Shown: piece by piece, positions 1 through 10,563 of the stretch | Numbering within the stretch: the stretch's first letter is position 1 | How the letters are laid out: each line of letters starts with the position of its first letter | From: Hirsutella rhossiliensis | Lineage: Eukaryota > Ascomycota > Sordariomycetes > Hypocreales > Ophiocordycipitaceae | Assembly (NCBI RefSeq): GCF_020360975.1 | Contig: NW_025408671.1 | Span: forward strand, 4,960,001 to 5,024,000 | Length of the DNA stretch: 64,000 nt | Reading direction: 5' to 3' | Notes under the pieces: model-generated | What the model was told of the DNA's origin: nothing | The model's database searches: none | What the model saw: the letters and a program-made list of their open reading frames with translations, nothing else | Translations under genes and position numbers: made by a program

Positions 1-1822
1 AACGGTCTTCTTTAGTATATACGACTTAGTTACCTAGGCCCCTTAGCTTTATATAAGCTAGGCTAATCATAGGGCGTATAAATAAGGGGCTTAAAGACCG
101 TCGAATATAAATATTATAGCTAAGTAAAAACTAAGAGACGAGTTTCTAAACGAACCCTAATATAGCCGGACTAGCCGTATAAGGAAATTTAAGTCGACTA
201 GACTAACGTCTCTAAGAACTAAGAAAGCTTTATTAAGGTAATACTTTTTATAGACGCTTTTTTAGGGATAGTTTTCCCTTATTTCTTATAGACCTACCTA
301 AGTAAGTATAACTAGTCTACCCTCTAAGACTTCGTTAACTAGATAAAATCCTACTTTAGCTATAAGGTAAAGAAGATACGGTCTAATAGAGAGCTATTTA
401 TAAAAGATATCTTAAATTAGCTTCGAAAAAGAGGTATTTTACCTCTCTTATTAGCACCGAATACCTAGGCCTAGAACGGAGGGGTAGAAAGATTAAGGGG
501 TACTATAATAAAAAGGGCCTATATAATAAGACTTACTATAAGTCTTCCCTATAACCTTTAAAGGGAAGTCGTTAAGACCGCTTATTACTTTTAAAACGAG
601 ACCCTTAAGGACCCTAAGGACCCTAGGGAACTAAACTAAGGAATAGACTAAAAATCCCCTTTTAAGCTCTTTATAAAGAAAAGGGCCTCGCTAGTTTACC
701 TTTATACCTATAACTATATAGTATATACTATAACTACTAATATATAGCTAAAAAGGAAGAAGAAAAGAAAGCTTAATCCTAGAGCCTTTATTAGTTACCT
801 TATTAGTTATAATTCTACTAATATCTTTTAGATCTAGATTCCTTTTCTATAAAAGGTTATTTCGACTAGGGATATAATTTTTAAAAAATCTAGCTTCTTT
901 AATAAAAAGAGGGATCTATAGCCCCTTTTACTCTTATAACGTTAGCTAATTTAAAAGATCTAAATCCCCCCTTCCTAATAGTCTTAAGAAGAGGTCTTAG
1001 ATAAGGAAATAGAAGAAGAAACCTATATTAAAGTAGTTAAGGAAAACGCTAACTTCGAAGAAAAAGAGGAAGCTACTAGATTAGATAATCTAGATAAAGA
1101 AGGAGACTATAGGAAAGTAGTAGAGCTAGAATACGCCTACTTCTTTACGCCTCCTCTTATATAAGAAGAAGATCTAAAAGCAGCTTTTTTAGTTAGTCTT
1201 CCCGTCTCGACCTTTAAGGGGGTAGGAAAGGCACCTCTTTTAAAGGATTACCTAGCTGCCTTTTTATCCCTACTTCGAGAAGTAAAGGAAGGTATAGGGC
1301 CCGATATAAAAGAAGACTAACCTCTCCCTTATTTCGATCGTTTTTCCGACTTCTATCTAACGCTTATAAAAGATAGTTCCTATAAAGCATTTATAGTAGG
1401 CCGGCCTTTTAAGCCTCTATTAGTAAGGAAGGTATATAAAAGAGACTACCTAGACCTACTAGTAAACTAAAAGCAGCTAGAAAGACACCCTTTTAAAGTT
1501 TAGTTTTTCTAGGCCTAGAAAGACTACTTAGCTTTATATAAAGAGATAGGGTCTTTTAAAGAGGTTCTTATAAAAGATATAAAAGGAAAATAGGTCCTTA
1601 GCTATAAGTAGGTCTTTATCTATAAGACTAATAAATATAGCTTCCTTTAAAAGTATAAAGCCTAGCTAGTTATTTATAGGAACTAGTAGGAAAAAGGGGA
1701 TCTTCTTACTAAGGTAACTACCTTAGTAAGGATATTATTTTAGACCCTTATAGCTATAGTAGTAGAATTTAACCTCGAACTTAATTAAATAGATATAGTT
1801 AACGCCTTTATTAACTATTTCC
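1..1822 (+). mobile_element. Copia-1 retrotransposon copy A, pol fragment (RIPed, 5' cut by window edge)
   Basis: Ty1/Copia pol relic. The first ~120 bases match 32281-32410 and, inverted, about 38130-38290, where the read-through product is a GAG-pre-integrase region (LGHPGP-like). Integrase follows. About 1590-1815 reads as the start of the Copia reverse transcriptase, with a KARLV-like block and an LDQIDIVNAF-like block. Many in-frame TAG/TAA stand where Trp or Gln is expected, as RIP predicts. Homology to copy B (32280-34140) is collinear and stops near 1822, before the YVDD motif. A dead fragment; the family call is firm, the end point approximate. Confidence 0.85.
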
Positions 1823-2925
1823 CTTAGGGAATTAAAAGAGCCTTAAAAGAAAAGCTTATATCCCTTTAATAGAGGTTTTCTAGCTATCTTTTGCTTTTAT
1901 AGCTTTTCCTTTATATATAACTAATAGGTTTTTTCCTTTAAAAAAGGTTTCCTATTAGTAAAAAACAACTTATAAAAATAGGGGTTTTCCTTATTAAAGG
2001 TTTCCTATAATAACCCTATAAGGCTTTTTCCTTATAAAGGTTTACCTAAAAAGAGGAGAAATATTATAACTATAACTAGGATTTTTCCTATAAAGGTTTT
2101 ACTTAGAAAGGGGTTTAAAATTTTCCCTTATATTCTTATTATATACCTTATTCTTAATAAGGATAATTCTACTATAAAAGAAATAACTAGTAAAGAGTAC
2201 TATTTACCTAGTACTCTTAAAGTAAGGCTATAAGAATATACCTTTATATTCCTATTTTACTATTATTAAGAAATAATAGGTATAGGGAAGCTCTATAGAA
2301 TAAGCTAGTAAAAAGAGGCTCTATAATATAGTCTAAGGGAATAACCCTTTAAGATAAAAGACCTCTACTAGATATCTATACCTTCCTTTAGGAAAAGCGG
2401 GTTAAGATAAGCTTATCCTAATAATTATAAATATATATAAAATATATAAGTTAATTATAAGTAGAACGGATACCCTATTACCTATTTTAGCCTAGCGGTT
2501 CCGAAGATATCCGCGATACGAGAATAGGTAGGGCATAGAACATTCTAGTTAAATCTACTACTTATACTAGAACCTATAGTCTTACGTTAACTATTACGTT
2601 ATAATTAGACTACCTACTAAGTTAGGAAGATAAACTATAGATAGAGCTTTCTAAGTACTATAGAATAGGCTAGAAAGCTAACTAATTAGTCTACTAGTAA
2701 GCGAGCAATAGTCTATAAAAGACAAAGGATTTCCCTAGGAGTAGTAGATAGAATAAGTAAGTTTATAAGTATCTTTTATAACGCTATTCTTTTAATATAT
2801 TATTTAGCCCCTTATATACTTATTATAAATTCCGGACGAAATCCTACCCTATACTCCTTCGATCGCCCTTTTTACTTACGTTATCGATTACCTAATCCTA
2901 CGCTTATTACTTATACCTTATTATA
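1823..2925. other. Unassigned RIPed sequence with hairpin-like repeats
   Basis: No gene seen. Between about 1920 and 2110 there are four imperfect copies of a TTTTCCTTATAAAGGTTT-like motif, each nearly self-complementary. The part around 2760-2890 resembles the Copia-2 LTR at 60730-60840 (a tagtagatagA...-like stretch, then AATCCTACC.TATACTCCTTC), so a decayed related LTR is possible. Origin otherwise unknown. Confidence 0.4.
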
Positions 2926-3159
2926 ATATTAATAGCTTCTTTAAGTAGGATCTTCTTTATTAATTAAGATACTAAATAAGTATAAAAAAGGGCGTTAGAT
3001 AGAGGAAAGAAGGATAATTAAGGTAATATAATAATTACTCCCTTACTATAATTACTACCCCTATAAGAATTAAATATCTCTGCCCTACCTATTTAACCCC
3101 TTACTTTTAATTTTACCTTTATATATTTTTATATACTTCTTATATCTCTCTTTATAAGA
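2926..3159 (+). repeat. Copia-1 LTR fragment (3' half)
   Basis: Matches the last ~235 bp of the Copia-1 LTRs at 29847-30324, 41996-42471 and 46034-46517. It includes the shared tract around 2990-3110 and ends in TCTCTTTATAAGA, the RIPed form of the LTR 3' end TCTCTTCGCGAGA. The 5' half is missing. A truncated solo LTR. Confidence 0.8.
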
Positions 3160-4933
3160 ATAATAGCTATCGACCTTAATAGCTAGCTATATAATGCCCT
3201 TAATTACTATACTTTTTATTACGCTTAAGGCGCCCTTTATTTACCTTAAGGCAATCCTTTCTATTAGTACTTATATCTCTTATATAAGCGCTTTATTAAC
3301 TATAGCGTAGTACTAGTAGCCCTTATCTATATAGGTAGCGACTAGTAAAGAGATATTAATTATAACCTATATTAAAGTAAGCTCCTCTTTTATATAAGCG
3401 GATAACTCCTCTTACTCTTTCGCTAGTACTAGTAATTAAAGCTCTAGAGCCTATCTTTACTTTAGAGCTACTCTTTTTCCTTTAAGCCTAGGAGGGTAGA
3501 GTCCTCCTTATCGTTTAAAGTAAGGAGCGGTTTTATCTTCGCTACTTAAACCGCTATAGGCCGCTTAGCTAAAAAGAAGGGGCATTTTAATATAAAGTAT
3601 ATAAACGCGCTGTAATATAAGTAGCGGCCGTTAGCCTTCTTCTTCTTAATTTTCTTACTTATTACTTACTTCGCCCGCTACTTAAAGTATAAGGTAGTAT
3701 AAGGGGTAGTCGATAGCGTTTTCTTACTACGTTTAGCCCGGTCTATATAGTTAGCCGATATTAAGGTATCCCTATCTATATTAATAGCTAGCTATTTATC
3801 TTATAAAAGGGTAGTAATCCTATCGCCGCTATATAGCGTATACTTATAAAGCTTTTAAAAACGCGGCGTCTACTTATAGCCCTATACTACCTTTATTAAC
3901 TAGCTTATATACTTACTATAGTTAGTAGGTATAATTATAAGGATAAGTAGCTTTTATAAGTCTAGCGTAATTAAATTCTATAGCTATATAAGTTTCGCGC
4001 TATCTTCTTATACTATAGTCCTTATTACCTATAAGAGCGTCTCTTTAAAATTAAGGAGGAATTCGCTAAAGGTTTATCTATCTCTTTACTTAAGGGTCTA
4101 TAGCCTATCTTACGCCTTCTCCTACTCCTATACGTTACCGAACGTATATATAAGGTATTAAAAGAAGTCTTATAAGTCGCGTCTACCCTTAAGGCCGCCC
4201 TTATCTTAGAATCTAGAGATCCGCTATATCTAGGGCTCCGGTAGCGTATAAAAGAGCGAATACTACGCTATATCGCGATAGCTATTTAGGCCTTATTTCT
4301 CGTTAGTTATAAACTTTATTTATAGCTAGCTAAGAAAGAAGTAAAAGAACTTTAGCTTACTATCTTAAGTTAGCTAAGGGAGCGGCTTCTATATTAGTAG
4401 TATCGCCGCTATAACCGGCGTTATAAAGGTTATAGGGGTTAAAGCTAGTCTTATAGACGACTCCCTTAGTATAGTAAGAACCTCGTCCTTTTCGCTAGCT
4501 ATCGCGCTTTTAATCGCTTTTAGGATAGCTATAATACTTCCTATCCGTCTAAGGAAGGGCAGAGTACTCCTTTAAGGAAGTAGTACCTTCTTTAAAGAGA
4601 TATCTATTAAATCTATTAGTTAATAGCTTATACTATTATAAAGTAAGTAAAGGTATATATATAGGTACCGTTTATAAGATAATATTAATAAGCTATATAG
4701 AGCTCTTTTATACGCGGCTAGCCTATATATATATATATAGGATCCGGCCCTCTATATATAACTATATAGCTTAAGCTATAGCTTAAGCCTATAACTTATA
4801 ATAGTTAAAGACTCTTATAGGTGCCCTTTAAGAGCTATTAAGATTAATAGCTAAGCTTATTATAGAAGCTATTTATATATAGCGGAATAAATAAAAATAA
4901 GATACTTAGTTAATAGTAGACCGGGCTAATAAC
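3160..4933. other. Unassigned RIPed sequence
   Basis: CA/TG-depleted DNA with no open frame and no domain I can read through the stops. It contains the 186-bp repeat at 4634-4819, annotated separately. Probably decayed mobile DNA, but I cannot assign a family. Confidence 0.4.
4634..4819 (-). repeat. Solo 186-bp LTR-like repeat, copy 1
   Basis: The inverted counterpart of 25755-25940, of exactly the same length (186 bp). Its termini TATTATAAAGTAAGTAAAGG...CTTATA match those of the 177-bp terminal repeats of the TRIM-like E elements, but the centre differs. No convincing target duplication. Read as a solo LTR of a sister family. Orientation follows the tentative sense chosen for E. Confidence 0.6.
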
Positions 4934-5141
4934 TATTATATAAAGGATAAGTAAGTAAGTATAAAGATTAAGGGCTAAAAGACTCTTAATCCTCTTATCT
5001 AGAATATATAATATACTATATCTTTATAAGCGATATAAGTAAATAACTAAAACCTAATAAAAGGTTTTATAACTATTAAGCTAGTAACTATTATATAAGT
5101 TAGGGTTTTAGACTATTAAAGGCTAATATACTCTATATAAT
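4934..5141 (+). mobile_element. MITE-like element, copy 1 (208 bp)
   Basis: The inverted counterpart of 6279-6486. The ends are short inverted repeats, TATTATATAAAG-like on both sides. Inside is a near-palindromic pair of arms (AAACCTAATAAAAGGTTTTATAA-like at about 5050-5080). Non-coding. It sits at the 3' limit of the LINE fragment that follows. Superfamily unknown. Confidence 0.6.
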
Positions 5142-7055
5142 AAGCTAGCTTCTATTTAAGCTTCCTTCCTCTTATAAGCTATAACCCTAGGCCTCCTAGC
5201 GAGCTTAGGAAAGTTAGTAAAAGAGATAAAGGTTATAACGTTATAGGCTAAATACTATATAGGGATATAGCTATTATTAATCTTATAAAGGTAAGGCTCT
5301 TATAATAAGATAAGGTCTACTTTTATTTCTAGGGCTTACTCTAGGATCGATAGGTTAGCTATTTCCTACTTATTAGTATTATACTATATAATATTAATAA
5401 GGTCGTAGTTAGGCCTAGGGGGCCTAAGGGGCCTTAAGGGCCTTATAAGTATAAAGGGGCTAAGGCTATTAAGTATTAGTTATTCCCTTATAGACTTTAT
5501 ATTATACCTTATTAGTTATAAAGTGCTCTTTCTTATAGTTATAGTATTAGACCTTAAAGTAAGAGTAGCCTTAGCTAGCTTTATAGCTAGGTATTATATT
5601 ATAAGTATAAAAAGGTATATAGAGATTATTATATATATAACCGCTCTCCCTCTTTATTCCTTATCTTTAATAAAAGCGACTTCTTATAGTTTTATTACCT
5701 ATAGCTACCTTAGGGTAGCAATATTATATCGCTACCTAAGCCGCTTAAATAATATTATTATTTAAAAGGTTCGATATTACTACTTACTAACGACGTTATA
5801 AAGACCCTTAATATATCCTTAGATATAATAAATATATATTACGGTTCGATTAGTTAGGTAGTAGAGATAACTAAAGGTACTATACTATATATATTATATT
5901 CTCTTATTATAAGACTAAAGCTTACTAAAAGAGGGATTTTCTCTTCCTTAGTTAGCGTAGCGAGTTACTTATAACTCGCGAGCGGGGTATATACGATTCC
6001 CTACTAATACCCTACTAATACCTCGGTCCTATATACCTAAGTGCTTTATTAGCCCGTACCTCCTAGTAACTCTCTTATATATCCTACTACTTTAAAAGGT
6101 TTCTTTACTATATAAGGGGTTTTTATCTTTATAACTATATTACCTCTATTTAAAGTTAATAAAGCTAATATAGCTAGTTCCCTTATAGCCTTATTAAGCT
6201 TATTATAAAGAGTAATAAGGCTAATAGTTAGCGTTAGCGATTACGTTTTTTACTTTAAGATAAGCTAGAAGTCCTCTTATTATATAAAGTATATTAGCCT
6301 TTAATAGTCTAAAACCCTAACTTATATAGTAGTTACTAGCTTAATAGTTATAAAACCTTTTATTAGGTTTTAGTTATTTACTTATATTACCTATAAAGAT
6401 ATAATATATTATATACTTTAGATAGGAGAATTAAGAGTCTTTTAGTCCTTAATCTTTATACTTACTTACTTATCCTTTATATAATACCTCCTTTACGTTC
6501 CTCTTAGCTAGGGCCTTAGCTAGGTATTAAGATAAGAAAGGGCCTATAATACGCGTTAGTAATACCTCTATTAAGGGTGCCCTTATTTTATATAGTATAG
6601 CGGTATTTTACTCGCTTAATACTAGGGCCTTAGGCGCCTTCTTTATAGTAACCTTAGCCTACGAGCTAGCTTCGAGGTTTCCTTAGGTAGCCTTAGGCTA
6701 GTATAGGGGCTGTTAGCGGTCTAGGGTCCCTATAGCTGCCCTCTCGAGCCCTTTTATAAGGGTCTTATAAAAGGGTTCGATTTTTTAGGCTTCCTTAAGG
6801 GCCTAGAGGGCCTGCTAAAGGAAGCCCTAGGCCCGGTCCCTAGGGAAGGGGTGCTAGGGCCGGGGCTAGGTCTGCTACGAGTATTAGAACGTAGGTCGGA
6901 TAGGCGTAGGGCTAATAGGGCTGCTTAGGGCAGCTCTCTTTCGCCCCTTTGCTTGCTTTAAAGGCTAGTTAGGCTAGAAGTGGCTAGCCTAAGGCAGGGC
7001 TAGGCTAGGCCTTAAGAGGCTAGTCTTTAGTATAGGCTAGGTATTGTCTTCCATC
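5142..7055 (-). mobile_element. Tad-like LINE, 5' part, copy H2 (RIPed, truncated)
   Basis: Reverse complement of about 15515-17100 in LINE H1, collinear except for a MITE at 6279-6486. It covers ORF1 with its zinc-knuckle region and the start of the endonuclease. The rest of ORF2 is absent; the homology stops at MITE copy 1. The 5' edge at ~7055 is an abrupt switch to DNA of normal composition. Inactive. Confidence 0.8.
6279..6486 (-). mobile_element. MITE-like element, copy 2, inside LINE H2
   Basis: Inverted copy of 4934-5141. The uninterrupted LINE at about 16025-16050 shows the empty site. Here CCTCTT (6273-6278) precedes the element and CCTCCT follows it, a 6-bp target duplication differing by one C/T. 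Ends ATTATATAAAG...CTTTATATAATA. Non-coding; needs a transposase from elsewhere. Confidence 0.65.
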
Positions 7056-7138
7056 TTAGTGCTCGCCGCTGCCCTTTTAAAGGTGGAAAAAAAATTAGCA
7101 TCTCCTATATCCTCCGGCAGATAATAGTAGGCCCTCTT

Positions 7139-7900
7139 CTAGGATACCAACGGCCGGTTCGCTTGGAAGTCTTCATCCAGGCCGCCTTCTATCTCTTCTT
7201 CCAGGGCCTCGTCGATAGCTTCATCAACCTGCTCCTCGTCATCTTGATCGTCACTATCGGCAGCGACGATTGCAGCAAAGTTCTCTCTTTTCGAACCGTA
7301 AAGCATTGCCCGCACAAGGTTAAAAATATGCGCAGCGCAGCGGATCCGTCGCTCTTCGGGTGAGAAGCCGTGCTCACAGGCAAGATCTTCCATGCAGGCG
7401 TCATCGTTGGTAGCATTGTCTAGTGTGAAGTAGCCAACCTTGTCCGAGTCGTTAATCTGCCAGAATGCCAGCGTATCGGCGACCTCATTAGCAAGCGAAG
7501 CCCCCGTTGTGTTTGCCCGGGAGAGGTCGCAGCCCAACGAGGATTCGGTGTTGGACAAAATTGTGATCAATGAATTGAGCGTTGACCCCGAGAAACGAAG
7601 TGTATAACTTAGATGTCCAACCGTCGAAGGAGAAGTGAATCTGGGATAGAGTGCTGCGAAGTACTTCTGTTACCGGCCCGACGGCACCCCCATACTCAGA
7701 CTCGAGCATGCGAAGTAGCGTCTTTGCAGAGGGAATATGGATCGCATCAAGAAGCAGATTTGCCGTAGAGAAGGAACCGCTGGAACCGCTCGGTGTTGAC
7801 AATGTCGAACGGCAGATTATGGTAGGAAGGAATGAAGGGCTGCGTAAATGGCTGTTAATATTAGCGCGAATGGACCAGTTTGGTTCAGTTGGTGGTACCC
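7139..7900 (-). pseudogene. hAT transposase, catalytic part, frameshifted
   Basis: Minus-strand relic of an hAT-family transposase. In order it shows an NLPFDIVNTERFQRFLLY-like block (about 7830-7770), the first catalytic aspartate region SFDGWTS (about 7630), a [11 protein letters not shown] block, then GYFTLDNAT with a second acidic residue and [12 protein letters not shown] with the C-x2-H signature (about 7445-7300), and an acidic tail. Frame changes are needed near 7760 and near 7510, so it is broken. The dimerisation domain is missing: a stop lies at 7139 and the LINE junction at 7055. Composition is normal. A second hAT piece lies upstream (8300-8815) but in the wrong order to be the same gene. 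Confidence 0.8.
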
Positions 7901-7911
7901 TTCTACCCTGC

Positions 7912-8062
7912 CATATCAAACATTGTCATGTCAAACCTTGCTATGTTAAACCTTGCCACGCTAAACCCTGTCACGCTAAACCTTGTCACGCTAAACCTTG
8001 CAGTTCTAAACCTCGTCAATCTAGACTCGGCAACTTTTAATCTCGCCAGTTCATACCTATTA
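7912..8062. repeat. 15-bp minisatellite, about 10 units
   Basis: Ten consecutive 15-bp units close to CACGCTAAACCTTGT, degenerating toward the right end. Because 15 is a multiple of 3, three frames encode pentapeptide repeats (CHAKP-like or LNLAT-like). It lies just 5' of the hAT catalytic relic, so it may belong to that element's subterminal region. Confidence 0.85.
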
Positions 8063-8299
8063 CTTCCTGTTGGGCACAAAATTGCCTACACAGGAAGGAC
8101 GGTACGGCACACACGCTTGAACTCCAGTGACGTATTGTGACTGCCTCGATTCGGTGCACATTAGATACTATCCTTCATAACCAGTCACCAGAGCAGGGTG
8201 GTCGTCGATAAGATCGATACGATACGATACGATACCGAGATCGTCGATATCGATGTGCACGTACCATCCCACCAAATTGCAAGAGCAATCCAGTAATTA

Positions 8300-8815
8300 A
8301 GGACATGTATCGAAAGTGAACTACCTTTCGTTCCGTATCACGCCATTTTTCTTCCAGTACTTCAAACATTCTACCTTCTCAATAGTGTCCTCCCCCAGCC
8401 TCATCCTCTCCCATGATATAGTTCACCGCGCTCCAGAGAATACTCGTTCTGCCTCTGCACTCATTGCGGGAATCGACAATATATTAACTGCAAGCTGCGA
8501 CACTTTCGGCCGACGCTTACGCTGCTGCGCATCTAGCCACCACTGAAGGGCAGGAATATCGATGAGGATGGCCGGCTCGCCGATGTACTCCTCGTATTCA
8601 TCCCTGCTTTGTGGCTGTGGAGAATTCTTAGGCTTTTCGGCAATAAGATCAAACGTTTCCAGGCTACCCGTGGAGGTGGACACAGGCTTGTCGTAACGAA
8701 CTGGTAGGCTGACGTTGTCTCAGGCTTTAAAGTCACCCCAAAGCTGCTTGATAGCTTGACTAGCAGGTCGCACCCACCGTTTGTACTAGTTATGCTTTAG
8801 GCATCCTATCCGGCG
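8300..8815 (-). pseudogene. hAT transposase, C-terminal dimerisation domain fragment
   Basis: On the minus strand: KRWVRPASQAIKQLWGDFK, a linker, DEYEEYIGEP, then the hAT dimerisation block PALQWWLDAQ...VSQLAVNILSIPA and SAEAERVFSGAR (about 8530-8425). The frame continues past a TGA at about 8422 as RTISWERMRLGEDTIEKVE, typical of fungal hAT C termini, to about 8310. A second stop lies near 8726. The transposase core is absent upstream. The fragment precedes, rather than follows, the catalytic relic at 7139-7900, so these are two elements or a rearranged one. Confidence 0.8.
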
Positions 8816-9702
8816 CGAGGGATGGAAAATCATGGCCGCCGCATAATATGGCGAATCTCCTCCGACGAAGTTAAGAAGATCGACAAAAGATCTTTCGATA
8901 TAAGTAGCTTCGCTAACTTCAAGGTATATTCACGTCCTTAAGCTTTGACCGTTTACTGTATTAGGCCAACCGCGTAACAGTTGATCATGCCATGATTTCT
9001 TAAAATCGACGGTTCTAGCTAAGAAAAAGGCATATAGTTTCCTATCATTTATTACTAAACCTAAAGCATAGATTTCCATTAGCTAAAGGAGTTTGGCTAG
9101 CTTAACACCACGCAATAAAGGTGACTAGATGAAAGTCTTAGCAGTTATCTGGACCGCGTAATTTTCCTGCTTAAATAGAGTTTTTGCCTTTTAGAGGCTC
9201 TTTGACATTCTATGATAAGGCTCTTAGAGCGTGCAATCTAATTATGGTGCATCTTTATGATGCAATCTACCTTATTAAAGTGTTAATCTTGTAGCTAGGC
9301 GTGCCTTCTAGCTTCATCTAAACCTTGTCGTGCTTTAATCTGAAGATCTCAGTGTCACGCACCAGCTAAAGGCAAACCTACGAGACATCTCGGAGGGAAG
9401 CCGTCAAAAAAACGGAGGATGCTATTGGGTTTAAAGGCCACCGTATCTCAAGAGTTGCATGGGTTTTTTAGAGATCAAGGACTGGATCATCGTCCCCCGT
9501 GCTTCACTCTCTGCTTCATCGTGTTTATGCTCCTTATCATACACACGGTTTGTAGATTCCAAGGTAGAGATGATGACACCCTTAAGCATTTGCTAACCGT
9601 TCATGGCTCTCAGGCACCTAAACCCAAGAATAATAAGACTGTCTTAAGCCTCATTGGACATCACGTTGAACCAAACTTTGGCTGGAAAGGCGTCTTCGAA
9701 AC
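8816..9702. other. Intergenic DNA upstream of the RNase III gene
   Basis: Mixed composition, with some CA/TG. An open frame at 9419-9766 shows no family resemblance and overlaps the start of the RNase III gene in another frame; I do not call it. Any promoter of the RNase III gene would lie here, but I see no clear TATA or CCAAT element to name. Confidence 0.4.
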
Positions 9703-10237
9703 ATGGCATCGCACAAGGAAATCGAGAATATTCTACAATATCAGTTCCAAGACGCCAGACTCCTAGAGGAAGCGCTTACGGCTGCCGACGCCGCACCTTC
9801 AAAACCGCCCAACAACGTAAGAAAGAATGGAAACAAGGCACTTGCATTAATTGGGGATGCCCTTCTTCGCCTTGTAGTCGTCGATGATGGTATAGCTGAG
9901 GGAGCAACTACGGGTAAGCTCTGCGGTCCGAAAAACTCATGCCCGAATCTATTCTCACGGCATTCTAGCCAAATGCCAGAAAGTATGCGCTGCTGAGACT
10001 TCTAATAACGCCCTTTACGCGATCGAAATGAAATGGGATTTTTCGAGATTCATCAAGACGTCTTCGGCTCAGAAAGGACACGTACCTCGGACGACAGGAG
10101 CTTCAACTATGGAGGCTCTCGTAGGTGCTGTATGGATTGACTCTCGCCGAAATTTCTCTAGAGTCCACCATGTAATACATAATCTGAGGATTGGGGTTCG
10201 GTTCATGCATGATAACCACACCTTTGAGAGTCATTGA
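9703..10237 (+). CDS. Small RNase III-domain protein, one likely intron (or a frameshift)
   Basis: Single RNase III-like domain of the short fungal type. The start at 9703 opens MASHKEIENILQYQFQDARL, the usual beginning of the domain. NKALALIGDALLRLVVVDDG aligns with the ERLEFLGDAVLE signature: the GDA aspartate is kept but the leading Glu positions are not. The second half (about 10077-10200) has KGHVPRTTGAST and MEALVGAVWIDS with the conserved late glutamate. The halves are in different frames. A GT-AG intron at 9914-9983 (70 bp) would join them in frame, giving 154 residues ending in TGA at 10237; otherwise it is a frameshift pseudogene. No double-stranded-RNA-binding domain or helicase is present, so it is not Dicer-like in layout. 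Cleavage activity is uncertain given the altered signature. Confidence 0.6.
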
Positions 10238-10563
10238 GTATATATAAACTTTATAGGCCAACATGAGAGAAAGTAAACTTCTTAGCGATTAGTACATCCG
10301 CTATAACTCTTCCGGTTGCGCACAATATCTCGCCTGTCGATGCCAAAGCAGGATGATATAACTTGTGGATTGCAATCTACAAAATAAAGCCCCGCACTCT
10401 TTTTGTGCTGCTGAATCGTGACATGTTGGGTGGTTGTCGCGCTTGTGGTGCCTACAGGAGGCCCCGATTTTGGTTCGCTCGTCCGGCTGTAGAGATTGAT
10501 GGCTCGAAGGCCCTGCCGCAGGGGGTTTGCCCTTTCTTTCCCGCTATCGTAATTCTGGACATA
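10238..10563. other. Intergenic, no feature seen
   Basis: Normal composition between the RNase III gene and the convergent minus-strand pseudogene. An 81-codon open frame at 10363-10608 shows no recognisable sequence and overlaps the pseudogene end. I read it as chance. Confidence 0.4.

Noticed and set aside
5523..5765. 80-codon open frame, plus strand
   Set aside because: It lies antisense within LINE H2 ORF1, has extreme Ile/Tyr/Leu content from TA-rich DNA, and no homologue in the LINE copy at 16550-16800 is open.
7651..8140. Two overlapping plus-strand open frames with pentapeptide repeats (CHAKP, LNLAT)
   Set aside because: They run antisense to the hAT relic and through the 15-bp minisatellite. 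The pentapeptide pattern follows from the unit length and lacks the A(D/N)LxX signature of true pentapeptide-repeat proteins.
8208..8252. CGATA repeat and GATCGTCGATATCGATG palindrome as an operator or origin
   Set aside because: Short simple repeat near a hAT end; nothing supports a binding site or origin.
9419..9887. Open frames upstream of and overlapping the RNase III start
   Set aside because: No recognisable sequence; the RNase III frame starting at 9703 explains the region better.
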